64,000 nt of DNA from Phascolarctos cinereus (GCF_002099425.1 NW_018344008.1:7432501-7496500); one strand, 5' to 3'; positions 27,291 through 37,825 are shown, counted from the first letter of the stretch. Made by a program: numbers and translations. The notes: generated by a model not told the origin, from the sequence alone.

Positions 27291-27679
27291 CTATTCTCAG
27301 CAATAAAATAATCTAAGAGTTCCAAAGCACCCATGATGAAAAATGCTTTCCACATTTAGAGAAATAACCAGAGTCTGAATACATAATTTTTAAAACTTTC
27401 ATTTTTTAAATTTTTTTTGCAAGATGATTAATATGGAAATGTTTTGCCTTACTGTACATGTATAATCTATATAAAATTGCTTGCTTTCTCTGTGAGGGAG
27501 TAAGGGTAGGAAGGAGAGAAATTGGTTCACAAAATTTAAAATGAATGAATAATTGTTAATAATTTTTTACCTGTAATTAAAAATAATTTTTTTTTTAAAA
27601 AGGGAATTCATGCTTGACATACGGAACACTAGTACAAAGGTATTGGAAGGAGAAATGTTTTGTGTATGGAGAATATTAA

Positions 27680-27900
27680 GGATAATTTTGTCAGATTGTA
27701 GAAGTGGTGGTAGGCGACTATATAATAAGGCTTGAAGGGTAGGTTGGAGTCAGATTGAGAAGGATTTTGGATATCAAACATATGAGATTATATTTGATCC
27801 TTAAGATAATAGAGAATCATAATAGCTTATTGAATAAGATAGTCATAATTGTACTTTAGGATAATTACTTTGACATTGTAGGAATATAGTAAATGTTTGA
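27680..27900 (-). mobile_element. L2 LINE fragment, antisense
   Basis: The plus strand shows the usual reversed L2 wording: AAGGCTTGAAGGGTAGG, then a TATATTTGATCCTTAAGATAA stretch, TAGCTTATTGAATAAG and TTAGGATAATTACTTTGAC. The same order occurs in the longer antisense L2 near 33.3-33.45 kb. Confidence 0.6.
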
Positions 27901-28785
27901 TGATTGGTTTATTTTTGGTATGATAATGATGCATTGTTTTGGGGAAGCAGCCTTGAATGTAATGCAATTGTAATTGTCCTACCTGGAAACAGGCAATTTC
28001 TATTTCATCCAGGATTAGTAAGAATTTATGGAGAAGATCAACTCCATCCTCCACCAAATCTTTTTCCCTAAGCAAGCTAAAAAGAGTATTTTATAAAACT
28101 GAGACTATGCAATTTTGTAACTAAGATACCAAAGCAAAGGGCTTTGAGACTTTACTACTATAGAACCTGTATCTTTCTTCAGTTAATCATCTACATGAGT
28201 TTATCATATCTTTTTTTGGAGGGGTCAGGATTTTTGACATATCACTATGTGTTCTTGGCAGAGTGAGAGACATAGTGGGGTAAGGGAACACCACTGTTTG
28301 GTGTCTATCTGCAGGTATCTCGAATAAGTTGTGGGACTATTTGAGCTGGTCAGGCTTATGGAAGATGGGGGCAATGATGAAAATTGGTCTCAGACAGCCA
28401 AATAGGGATTTGTCTGAGAGGATGGCTATGAAACATCTGTTGTTTATTAAACAATGGAAGAATAGATAAGGGAAAAGACAGCACATTATCATTGTTCTTT
28501 CTGTAATCTGTCTTTCTACCTGATTATCTTGCCATGATGTTTTTATGAATAGATCTCATTCCTTTTTTCTCCTTGCCATTATAGGCCAACTGTTCCTAGT
28601 GAAATCATTCTTTCTACAAGCAAAACACCTGAAAGGAGTTCTTAATTTTCCTTTCTGATTCTACACTATTATTTCCTTTCCTTTCTTAAATGGGCTCCCT
28701 CTTCTAACAGCTTTTTAGACAGTGTAGGGCATTGACTTGCACCTTTTATCTTTCCATGCTTCTTAAAAAATGCTGCACAGCTGGG
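27901..28785. other. No gene or repeat recognised
   Basis: Mixed-composition DNA. Short open frames have no family resemblance. Confidence 0.4.
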
Positions 28786-28789
28786 TGGT

Positions 28790-29425
28790 GTTTTTTTTTA
28801 AGTACTTCATACATAGTTTTCAAAATTATTTTTGAATTGTCAAGCTTTTATCTTTTCCTCTCACCCTCTGCTCTCCCTTTAAAAAAAAATTTAAAAAAAT
28901 AACAACACTGTTGTAACAAATAAGCAAACAAAAGAAATTCTTACATTAGCCAAGTTCAAAAATGTGTACCTCCCTGTGAGTATTAATCTCCTCTCTGTTA
29001 TGAAATCCAATCATTACACATGAAATCCAATCATTACACCCTCTGGAATCATGGATGATCAATATATTGAAATAGAGTTTTTAAGTTTTCAAAATAATTT
29101 GTTTTTACCATGTTGACATTTTAGTATAAATTCTTTTCCTGTTTCTTCTCAGTTCCCTCTGAAACAGTTCATAAAAGTCTTTCCAGGTTTCTCTGAAACA
29201 ACCTTCTGCAGTTTTTAAAGAACAATATGGCTCCATTACATTCATATACAATAACTTGTTCATCCATTCTTTAATTGATGGGTACCCTGCTTCATTTCTG
29301 GTTGTTTGCCATTTTAAAAGAAGAGCTGCTATAAATATATTAGTAGGATACATAGGATCTTTTTGCAGGGTATAAGCCTAGTGGTAGTATAAGTGGATTT
29401 TATTATTACTCCATTAGAAAATTTA
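28790..29425 (-). mobile_element. L1 3' end, antisense
   Basis: The minus-strand frame 29105-29353 reads IFIAALLLKWQTTRN, then Y-P-S-I-K-E-W-M-N-K-L-L-Y-M-N-V-M-E and F-R-E-T-W-K-D-F-Y-E-L. This is the end of L1 ORF2. The 3' UTR and an A-rich tail follow toward 28790. A perfect 20-bp tandem duplication lies inside it (29000-29039). Confidence 0.85.
29000..29039. repeat. Perfect two-copy 20-bp tandem duplication
   Basis: ATGAAATCCAATCATTACAC occurs twice in a row with no mismatch, inside the L1 3' UTR. A recent local slippage or repair event is the simplest reading. Confidence 0.9.
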
Positions 29426-29642
29426 GTTGAGGGCAGAGATATGTTGGAATCAGCTCAAACTGACGAGAACAAATTTATAAAATTTTCAACGTGAACATTT
29501 ACACCTCAGAAATCTGCAAAATATAAATAAGTGCTTGATTTAGTATTCTTGATCATCCAGACTGAAGAAAAGAATGAGAAGATATTAATTAATGTTGCAG
29601 ATTGAACTTAAAAATATGTCCTACATGCATTTCATATTTTTT

Positions 29643-29654
29643 TGAAGAGTTTGG
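29643..29654. repeat. TSD of the RPL29 retrocopy (3' side of the copy)
   Basis: TGAAGAGTTTGG lies just before the T run that is the antisense A tail. The partner is TGAAGAGTTGG at 30505-30515, one base shorter. Confidence 0.7.
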
Positions 29655-29689
29655 TTTTTTTTTGATGGTTCTTATGACTCACCATTTTC

Positions 29690-29695
29690 TTTATT
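29690..29695 (-). promoter_or_regulatory. Polyadenylation signal carried by the RPL29 retrocopy
   Basis: AATAAA on the minus strand, about 27 bases before the remnant A tail. This is inherited from the parent mRNA. Confidence 0.75.
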
Positions 29696-29783
29696 TGTAC
29701 AAAATAGCGAATAGAATAATCATACCCTGACTGGGAAAAAATGGTAGTTTAGGGTTTAAACAAGTCCTTCTGTCCTGAAGCAT

Positions 29784-30431
29784 TTATTTTGAAGGCTTGG
29801 GACTAGCAGCTTTAGCCCCAGCATCTTTGGGTTTGGATTCAGCAGGCTTAGCAGCCTTGGAATCACTGGGCTTTGTGGCTTTGGGATCAGACTTGGCGAC
29901 CTTGGCTTCAGATTTGCTGGGTTTGGGGCCAGATTTGGTAGCCTTGGGATCAGACTTACTGACCTTGGCGGCAGACTTGGCAGCCTTGGGGTCAGTAGGC
30001 TTGGCAGCCTTGGGGTCAGTGGACTTAGCAGTCTTGGGGTCAGCGGTTTTGGCAACCTTAGAGTCAGGCTTTGTGATCCTAGGGCCTGGCCGTTTGAAGC
30101 CAACTCTAGGGCCTGAACGCTTGGTGGGCATCTTATGTCCAGCACACTGGGCACTGGCCTTGGGGATCTTGGGTCTGAGGAGCTTGGCCTTGGAGGCCTC
30201 GGTGCTCAGGGCCTTGATGGCCTCTGCTCGTGCTTTGATGGCTTTGGCATTGTTGGCCTGCATCTTCTTCAGCCCCTTCTTGTTGTGTCTCTTGGCAAAG
30301 CGCATGTTTCTCAGAAACTTGGGGTCAACCCCTTTCAGAGACTCGTATCTCTGTGACCTAGGTTTCTTGATGCCATTTCTGTGCCATTTTCGTGATTGGT
30401 TATGGGTAGTATGGTTCTTAGACTTAGCCAT
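29784..30431 (-). CDS. RPL29: RPL29-like ribosomal protein, intronless retrocopy with intact frame and long Lys-rich tail
   Basis: RPL29 (eL29) is a small basic protein of the large ribosomal subunit surface. Residues 1-76 are canonical: [20 protein letters not shown], then [31 protein letters not shown] and A-R-A-E-A-I-K-A-L. From residue 77 the match to the human protein fades, though R-P-K-I-P-K (86-91) survives. Residues 122-215 form a Lys/Ala/Pro/Ser tail of irregular 8-residue repeats, (S/T)-D-P-K-A-(A/T)-K-(P/S). Total 215 aa against 159 in human. The start is the ATG before A-K-S-K-N-H; an in-frame ATG 10 codons upstream lies in the 5' UTR. The stop TAA falls inside an internal AATAAA. 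No frameshift or stop is seen. Expression is unproven: it may be an intact pseudogene or a functional retrogene, and the parent gene may share the tail. Confidence 0.65.
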   Translation of the reverse strand: MAKSKNHTTHNQSRKWHRNGIKKPRSQRYESLKGVDPKFLRNMRFAKRHNKKGLKKMQANNAKAIKARAEAIKALSTEASKAKLLRPKIPKASAQCAGHKMPTKRSGPRVGFKRPGPRITKPDSKVAKTADPKTAKSTDPKAAKPTDPKAAKSAAKVSKSDPKATKSGPKPSKSEAKVAKSDPKATKPSDSKAAKPAESKPKDAGAKAASPKPSK

Positions 30432-30504
30432 CTTTACACCACAGCCTGCGCTAATAGGCACTCCACCGACCGGAAGAGGCCAAGTGAGAGAGAGAACGAA
30501 GGAA

Positions 30505-30515
30505 TGAAGAGTTGG
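30505..30515. repeat. TSD of the RPL29 retrocopy (5' side of the copy)
   Basis: TGAAGAGTTGG, partner of 29643-29654. It fixes the 5' end of the copied mRNA at about 30504. Confidence 0.7.
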
Positions 30516-31575
30516 TTTTTAAACATTTACAAGCACACCTATTCTCAAGGAGATTAATAAAAAAGAAAATTTTAAAAAGTGAGAGAAATATTTATTGGAT
30601 TGCATAACTCTTATAAGTTACTTCTGAACTGACATACAAATAAATAGGGAATTAGGGCAAAATCTCTAGCTTAAATTTTCTTTTTTTTTTTTACTTTGAT
30701 TCAGTCAGTTTAATTCTATCTGGACTAGGTTTTAAGCTAGTTTTTAGATGGTAAATGTTTGTTGAAAGAACAAATGAATATTGCTAAAAAGTTGAACTTT
30801 ATTTAAACCATAGCAACAACATATTAGCTATTCCAGAATGTGGATTAAAAAAAACCATACATTTAAACAGAACATAAGGCTTTTAAGGCACAATATCACA
30901 TGTTTTCTCCAAACATGATTATCTAGGACTGTACAAGTAGAAGTTACAAAGATAATTTTAGACACATAAAATAATTAACAGTTTAAGTTATTATATTTGG
31001 GTGAGATACCATACTTGTGCTTTATTCAGAAAGATTTTGTGGTAAATTGGAAATATATGCAAAGAATGTCACCCCAGTAATTTAGAAGAAATTCTCTTCA
31101 ATAAAAAATGAAAAGCAGGGTCAAAATGACCCACTAAGTTTCCATGCTTTCCCCTCTTGTTGATGAAAAAAATTCCTTTTCAAATTTGGTTAACAGAAGA
31201 ACCACTTAATTACTCAGGAAATTGCCTTAAAGTGAACTTAGCTTTAAAAGCTTCTTTTTTCAAACTGGACTAATTAAACTTACCACTTATGTCCTTCCTC
31301 CACACCCATATCCCAATATAATACATTTCATTCTTCCAAAGGCTTTAGACTAATTTTGCTCTACTTGGGTTCACTTCAATGCATGGGTTTGGCATTGGAT
31401 GGAAAGAGTAGGAGAAGCAGAAGGAGATATGAATGGAAGGGAAATAGCAAAGCAAAATAGCTGGTGATAGCAATCACAGAAGTATTTGTATTCTTACTGG
31501 CTTTTTAAACCTTATTTTAATTAATCATAAATTTAGAGCATGATTACTTGTCACTATCTTTTTTGAAAAACAGAA
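30516..31575. other. A+T-rich unique-looking DNA, no gene recognised
   Basis: No repeat family was recognised across about 1 kb. The stretch 30790-31240 is of fairly high complexity and contains TAATTAA-type words, so a conserved noncoding element is possible but unsupported. Confidence 0.4.
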
Positions 31576-31579
31576 TTTG

Positions 31580-31780
31580 TATACATAGAATTCTTAGATT
31601 CTGAATTAGATGGGGCTTTAGAGGTCATGCCATTATTTTATGGATGAGGATACTGAAGCTTAAAGCAGTTAACTGACTTTGCAACATAGGTAGTAAGATA
31701 CTAAGCTGGGATTGAAGTCAAGGTAGTCTAATTGCAAATTCAGCATTCTTTCCACTGCATCATGTTGCTTCCTGTTCCTA
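31580..31780 (-). mobile_element. MIR/THER-type CORE-SINE, core antisense
   Basis: On plus the words run GATGGGGCTTTAGAGGTCAT, ATGGATGAGGATACTGAAGC, a GTTAACTGACTTTGCAAC core complement, and TTCTTTCCACTGCATCATG. This is the order seen in old THER/MIR3-like copies. Strand is given by the core. Confidence 0.6.
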
Positions 31781-32119
31781 AAACACAAAATTACCCAGTG
31801 TATACCTGTTAGGTTATTTGATATTGCCTATTTGTATCAATTCATAATTAATTTAGTAACTTTGATAAACATTTCATTTTTTGTTTTTTTTTTCCCCTCT
31901 TCATTTTATGATAATAAGATCATTATACAAAGGAAATATATTAGGTCAAGTGTTAACAATACATTATGAGAAAAAATTAGAATGACCATCTGTTCCAGAA
32001 AGATACTGCCATATCTTCAAAGAATTCTCAGTGTCCTCCTTAATCCGAGTGCAGATTATTTTCCATGTACATTTTTAAAGTTATATAATTTTATTATTAT
32101 ATAATTATAAACTATTATT

Positions 32120-32345
32120 AAGTTACAGCATTAGGCTTAAAGTGGGAATAAATAAGATTCATATCCTTCTGCTGACATTTGTTACCTCTATGTCTGTGAG
32201 TAAATCACTTAATGTGTCAGAGCCTGAGTATTCTGATCTATAAAATGGAATAGTTTAAAAAAAGCCATTAATACCTACTTCATAATTTTTTTCATACAAA
32301 TGAGGTATTATATGTAAAGAGCTTGCAAGACTTAAAATATTCAAA
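32120..32345 (+). mobile_element. MIR-type CORE-SINE
   Basis: TCTGTGAGTAAATCACTTAAT, CTGATCTATAAAATGGAATAG, CTACTTCATAATT and TATATGTAAAGAGCTTGCAA follow the MIR core-to-tail order. Confidence 0.65.
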
Positions 32346-32864
32346 TTTAAAAAAAAGAGAGAGGGACAAAGGAAGGAAAGAAGGCTTAAAATAACATGCC
32401 ATTGTTCTGTTGTTCACTTAGTCACTAGATAGGTATTTTATATTGACAAGTCAAAATTTTAAAAACTTTCACCATTTCCTTTCCCCTTACCTGAAGGATC
32501 TATATAAGGCACTATTTAAGGAATTACATATACAAAGACAAAAATGAAACAGTTCTTGCCTTCAAATAGGTTGCATCCTATCAAACAACAATACTGTTGC
32601 ACCCAAAATTAAATGTAGTACCCCAGATATGATTTGACCAAGGAAGAGTTCAGTAGGACTGTCACCTTCCTAATTCTAGTAGTTATGTCTCTCAGTAAAT
32701 CCTAAAATTTAATTACCTATTTAGGATCCAATACTGCACTGTTGACTCACATTGGCCTTGCAATCCACTGAGACATCCACATCTTTTTTGGCAAAAAAAA
32801 ATAAAATCTTATCTATGTCTTCCTCATTAAGGCAGTTTTTGAAAACATCAGTTGAAAACATCAA

Positions 32865-35460
32865 AAATTAATTCAGTTCAATAAGAATTTATCAGCACTT
32901 TAGAGGTGCTAGGCACAGTACTTGGGAATATGAAAACAAAATGAAAGAGTCCTTGATCATAAGGAACTTATAACTACTTGGGGAAAACACTATAGATACA
33001 TACAAATATTCATTCAGAATGAATATAAAACATATTTTGAGGGGAAAACTTTATAACCAGCAACTGGAAATACCAGGAAAGATCGTCAGGAGGTGATAAC
33101 TAAGCCATGCTTTTAAGAAGAATAGAAATTCCAAAAGGTGGGGGTGGTGAGAAAGAACATTGCAGAAACAGACAACTTATTAAAAAAAATCAAAGAGGTG
33201 AGATATGGAATGTCAAGTGTGGCAACAGGTAACTGATTTTAGGTCAAAGTGGATAGAGCTTAGAATACAGTAGGGGAGTGATGTGAAATCAGTCTAGAAA
33301 GAATGGTACTTGTCATATTATAAGGTGTTTCAAATGACAACTAGAGGGATATGGATTTTGCCTTAGATGCAAGAAGGAGCCAGTGAAAACTCTTTAACGG
33401 GGGTGTGCCATGGTCAGAGCTTCACTTAGACAATATCAGCTATAGCTTGTGTAAGATTAATCATAGAGGGGATATACTGAAAGCAGGGAGACAAAATAAG
33501 AGATTATATCAGTGGTATAGTCATGAGATGATGATGACCTGAAAAGGGAGAGTAGTTGTATAAGTAATGATTTTGGAACAGATGCAAGATATGTTTTGGA
33601 AATAAAATAAATATGAGTGGATAGGGGGATGTGTGAGAGCGAAGAGTCAATTGTGTTTCCTAGATTGTATATTGGATCAATTGAAAGGATTATGTTTCCC
33701 TTGGAGTTAAGAAAAGGGATGGATTATGGGGATAATTGAAGATAATGAATTTTATTTCTGACATGATGAATTTTAGATTCCTAATAGATTTCCAGATGTT
33801 TTCTAACAGTGAGCTGCTTTAAAATTGCAGCTCAGGAGAAAGATTAGAGCTGGATACATAGATTTGGATATCATCTGTTTCTAGATAGCAATCAAACCTA
33901 TGGGAGCTGATGGGGTAATGAAAGAAGAGAAGAGGGAGAAAATAGGAGAGGATCTAAGACAGACTTCTTGGAGTATATGAAAACATTGGGATGATCATCC
34001 ATAAATGAAGACTGAGAAGGAATAATCATATAAGTAGGAGGAAAATCAGGAAAAAGCTGTCTTCTAAAAAGAAAAATCAAGGTGAGATGGAGCCTCAAGG
34101 AAGAGAGTGGTTAACAGTGTGAAAACAATACAGAAAAACAGGAAGGATGAAGACTGAGAAAACATCACAGCTTTTGTAGTTTTATACTTAGTTGATTGTT
34201 ATTAACCTTAGAACAGCAGTTTCAATTAAGAGGTGATGCACTATATGACAAACAATGTGCTAAACTCTGGGGATTAAATAGAAGAAAAATGGCTCATAGT
34301 TCCTGCTCTCAAGGAATTCATAGTCTGTTAGGAGAAGAAAATTCTCAAAGGAAAGCTGGAGTTGGAAAGCTGGAGTTAGAAAGCCAGGGTACATGTATAG
34401 GATGGTTCGGCTATGGCTAGGAAGTGGCACAGTGGACTGCTTCCGAGTGATATAAGGTGAAAGTTCACCTATCAAAGCCCATGGTTGCAGGGGACAAAGT
34501 ATGACTTCCGTTGGGAAAAAGAGGAACAGAGTACTGGTAGAATGGTATGAAAATAGCAAGGAAGTTATGTGGTCAGAAGCCAGATAACAAAGATTGGAGA
34601 AGTGAGTTGGAAGTAAAGAAGTGGAGAGGACAAGTTTATGCAGGCTCTTTGGTGGAGAGGGCAGAGAAAGGAAGGAAAGTTTTAGGATATTACTTTTAGG
34701 GTATGGCCAGATCAAGTGAAAATCTTTTTGTTTGTTTGTTTGTTTGAGTTTGTTTTAAAAGAATGGAGGAGATTTGGTCATGTTTATAGACTAGTAGGGA
34801 AGAAACCAGTGAATAGACAGAGATTGAAGATAAAAGGAAGCTGATCAAAGGGAAGACAGGAGATAATTGGGAATGGGATAAAGGACTGAAGCAGAGGTAT
34901 TAACTTTGGCTAGCAGAAAGACTATCTTTTCTTCTGCTTTGGAGTAAAAGAAGAGATGTTGGAGGAAGGTGTCCAGAAGATTTGAAGTATGGATCTTGGA
35001 AGCAGAGAAGGCTATTTAGAAATGGCCTCTAAATTTTTCTCAGTAATGTGTGAGACTAGGTTTTCTCCCTACTGAGAAGGAGGGAAAAGGGAATGGTGTG
35101 ATGGCCTGAGGACATTTGGAATAGATATTCTAAGATGTACAGCAGGGAGTCAGTCTGGGAAGAGTGAAAGAATTGGTATGCAGTAGTGAAGGTCTATTTG
35201 AGATTAGATAGATTAATACAGCCAGTCCAGGAGGTTGTATGAGTACCTCTAGTGGTCATTCGACAATTTGTGACTAGCACCGTGGAGGGGAGATTGTGTG
35301 GGTAACCAGGGGTTAGAATGTGGAAAGATCTGAACATTGATAAAATCTTGGAGGAAAAGATTCAGTTAATAGCACAGAATTATGCTTTTGTGAGAATTGA
35401 AGGCAAGAAATCTAGTCCAGAGCAAGCTTGGGCTACCAAATTAGAGGGAATTTTGAGTGA
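32865..35460 (-). mobile_element. Long L2 LINE copy, antisense, split by another L2 piece
   Basis: It begins (plus) with the reversed L2 tail (CAATAAGAATTTATCAGCAC, GGTGCTAGGCACAGTACTTG) and runs through reversed 3' ORF text. The minus-strand frame near 33960-33900 reads SVLDPLLFSPSSLLSLPHQL, matching the L2 reverse-transcriptase block S-V-L-G-P-L-L-F-S-L-Y-T-L-S. Near 34570-34610 a reversed L-Q-S-G-F-x-P-H block follows. At about 34190-34345 a second L2 tail (ACAAACAATGTGCTAAACTC, then CTCTCAAGGAATTCATAGTC) interrupts it. About 2.4 kb of one L2 is unusually long for this ancient family. It carries many breaks. Confidence 0.7.
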
Positions 35461-36085
35461 TTAATGTGAAAAATGATTTTTTAACAATCATTATCTTGGA
35501 CATTCAGAGCTCCTCACAGCCCCCTTCTTCCAAAGTTCAGTTCTTTTCTTCAAAAGGACATTACTGATAATAAGGCTTCAATTGAGTCTCCTTATCCTGA
35601 TCAAACCTCACCCAAGTTTACAAACAATTTAATCTAAGGTAGGGAAGATTGGGTGGAGACAGATTCTTTTGTCTAGATAGCCCAAATCCTGGGGGGAGGA
35701 GGGAGAAGTCTGATAAAAGAGGTATTTCCTCTGTCCCTAGGTAAAATGATGGGATAATATCACTCCTGTGTTATCATATATAAACTGTGCACCTGAACCC
35801 TAAAATAAGCTCTCAGTTCCAAACTGTTAGCTCCCAAGCATGTGTTTTTCACCAGCTTTGAGAAAGATAAAACAATGGACACAACCTAATCACGTTTGTC
35901 TTTCTTAGCCCAAACTCTGAGGCTGATCCTAGTAACTCTAAAAAGTAAAGTCCATAGGCTTTTCAAATAGTATTAATGCCTTCTATAACTATTGGTGGGT
36001 ATGTGGAATATTCAGTGTTTGGTGCAAATCTGAATTGAATCTATACCTCCTACAAATCTGGACTGCTGTTTCCTTTCCACTCAGT
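35461..36085. other. Unclassified; possible decayed LTR-type fossil
   Basis: A TATATAAA-type box near 35780 is followed some 30 bases on by an AAATAAGCTCTC polyadenylation-like word. This arrangement is common in long terminal repeats. No paired LTR, internal region or TSD was found, so the call is weak. It could equally be unique DNA. Confidence 0.2.
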
Positions 36086-36089
36086 CCCT

Positions 36090-36870
36090 ATGACTTTATT
36101 CAGTAGCCCACAACATAACAGATACACAGACATGGAGTTTTCATTGAGATTTAAGAATAATACCCAAGATAGTCCTCCTTCATTCCTCTCTTCTCTAGTC
36201 CTCATATATGATAATGTCTTTTCTATCTCCACAATTAGTCTTATCTACATCCCCTTACCTCCATTTACCCAACTACCATACCATTTCAGGTCCTCATTGC
36301 CCCTTGAATGGACTAAGGCAATAACTTCCTTATGTTCTCCCTCTTTCTGCCTCTCTAATCCATAATACGATACATGTATCTGCCAAATTAATTTTCCCTC
36401 ACTACACCTACAAATTTGTCATTTTCTTGCTCAAGATGCTCTTGCTGCTCTCTCTTGCAACTAGTCTCAAATACAGGCTACTCTCACTGGCTTTTTAAGC
36501 CCTTCATAACCTAGCTCTAGTTTACTTTTTCTAGTCTTGTGACACATTACTCATCTACATGGATTCTACATTCCTAACGACTGGCCAACTCGTACCTATT
36601 GCTTGACATTCTACCTCCTCTCTTTGTGACTTTGCACAGGCTCTCCCCCATGCCTGGAATGCATTTCTTTTCACCTCTGTCTGATGGAATGTCTTGTTCC
36701 TCCAAGGTGCTGCCCAAGGGCTCCTTCCTATAAGAAGTTTATCCTGATCCCCTTAATTTGTTAGTAACCTCTCTCTAGAAATAACTTTTTAAAAATTTAA
36801 GTATCTGTATGTATGTTTATGCCCAATAGTGTAAACTTTATACGTGTAGAGACAGTTATTTATTTTCATT
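36090..36870 (+). mobile_element. L2 LINE, ORF2 end to 3' region
   Basis: Plus-strand wording follows the L2 3' half: CAATTAGTCTTATCTACATC, ATTAATTTTCCCTCACTACA, a CACTGGCTTTTTAAGCCCTT piece and CCATGCCTGGAATGCATTTC. It continues with CAAGGTGCTGCCCAAGGGCT and AAGTTTATCCTGATCC. The H-A-W-N-A-F-L piece corresponds to the conserved end of the L2 protein. It is older than the copy at 56.1-56.9 kb. Confidence 0.65.
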
Positions 36871-37815
36871 TTCATAAGGTATTTGTGTGTCTGAGTATAA
36901 AAATGTGGCTTTCAGGTAGATAGGATTTGAGGCCTGGTCCATCTTTGCAAAAATACAGTTGTAGCACCTCTAGTAGCCTACCTGAGAGAGGAGCAGACAG
37001 GACCCAAGAGTGCTGATGTTAGTTGATCTATCTCCAATATGGGTATAAGGCTGAATTTATATCAGCCTACCTCTAGTCAAGGGATATGATTCTAAAATTT
37101 TCAGAATAAAAGTTAAACGTCTTAACTGTTATGGAAAAAGGTAATCCTTAACTTATACTTCTGAAATTAGCTATATTCCCCAAAATACTAGCTCTGCAAA
37201 ACATAATTATTAATAGCTTAAAACCTTTTTTAACCAAAAACAAACCACCCCCCACAGAAATTAAAGAAGTTATACAGATTTGGTAATACCAAAGAACACA
37301 AAAGAATAAATTAGCCCTTTAGCTGGGTTTGAGATAAGATCTAAATTCAAACTAAAAGAGAGAACAATTTCCCCAGAAGTTCCCTGAACTCTGCAGGCCT
37401 CCAGGCTCTGGAAATCAAGCGACTTGATGGGAGTGGGAGGGGGCTTCCCTTATATAGCTTAGTCTCTGGGGCCCCAAATTGCCATTCAGAAGTTCACACT
37501 TCATCTCTCTCTCTAGTCTTGTCTCTGGATAGAAGCCCTCTCTTTAGATGTATTTTGTTTCCAAACAAACAAACAAAACCCTGATGTTTATATACAGGCA
37601 GCATCAAGCTCCACATTCTTTGAGCCAATCAAGGCAGTTGTTTTCCTTGGAGTATGAAATGTGTATCTCAGGACTGTCTCTCCATAAAACTACCAGCTTT
37701 TCTTAGTGGGAATGAATATTGCATCTTTGTATTCCTGGCAAACAGTACAATAAATGGCATGGACTTTGCACTCAGTAAATTCTGGTTGTTGCTGTTGTTA
37801 ATATTATTATGGTTT
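36871..37815. other. No gene recognised; possible old LTR-type or unique DNA
   Basis: It includes a CTTATATAGCTTAG box near 37451 and a CT-rich stretch after it (37503-37520), but no open frame, no repeat ends and no recognised family. Confidence 0.3.
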
Positions 37816-37816
37816 A

Positions 37817-37825
37817 AAGAAGATG
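37817..37825. repeat. Left TSD of HAL1 copy 2
   Basis: AAGAAGATG, immediately before the G run that opens the element; matched at 41074-41082. Confidence 0.6.

Larger units (their letters stand above)
23292..27600 (+). mobile_element. L1 LINE with both ends but a large internal deletion; split by a SINE
   Basis: This copy has an L1 5' region (ACAAGATGGAAGAG start, then a GC-richer 5' UTR), the N-terminal part of ORF1 (about 23824-24105) and, directly after a SINE, a few bases more of ORF1. It then jumps to the middle of ORF2 (ATCATAGAAACAATAGATAA, equal to position 12182 of the long L1). The rest of ORF2 and the 3' UTR follow to an A/T-rich tail near 27590. About 2 kb covering the end of ORF1, the endonuclease and part of ORF2 is missing. 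Its tail is of the TTTTTTACCTGTAATT type. Confidence 0.85.
29655..30504 (-). mobile_element. Processed retrocopy of RPL29 mRNA (whole insertion)
   Basis: The insertion comprises a 5' UTR (about 73 bases, pyrimidine-rich, with CTCTTCCGG), a 216-codon frame with no introns, and a 3' UTR of about 120 bases. An AATAAA (complement of 29690-29695) follows TATTTTGTAC, and a 9-base A tail (T run 29655-29663) begins about 27 bases past it. An 11/12-bp direct repeat flanks the whole. These are the marks of L1-driven retroposition of a spliced, polyadenylated mRNA. The GGACAGAAGGACT word in the 3' UTR also fits mammalian RPL29 mRNA as I remember it. Confidence 0.85.

Noticed and set aside
29756-30154. 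132-codon minus-strand frame rich in Pro/Arg/Leu
   Set aside because: A shifted frame over the same repetitive tail. The frame that encodes [12 protein letters not shown] is the real one.
30432-30461. Upstream in-frame ATG that would add 10 residues to the RPL29 copy
   Set aside because: It lies in the copied 5' UTR, and the added residues are not part of eL29.
29797-30507. 236-codon plus-strand open frame rich in Leu/Ala/Gly
   Set aside because: It is the antisense of the RPL29 copy. The GCC/AAG-rich repeat tail has few stop-forming triplets in either direction, which keeps the opposite strand open.
35461-36085. Solo LTR
   Set aside because: Only a TATA-like box and an AAATAAG word were seen. 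No terminal pair, target duplication or internal region, so it is left as unclassified.
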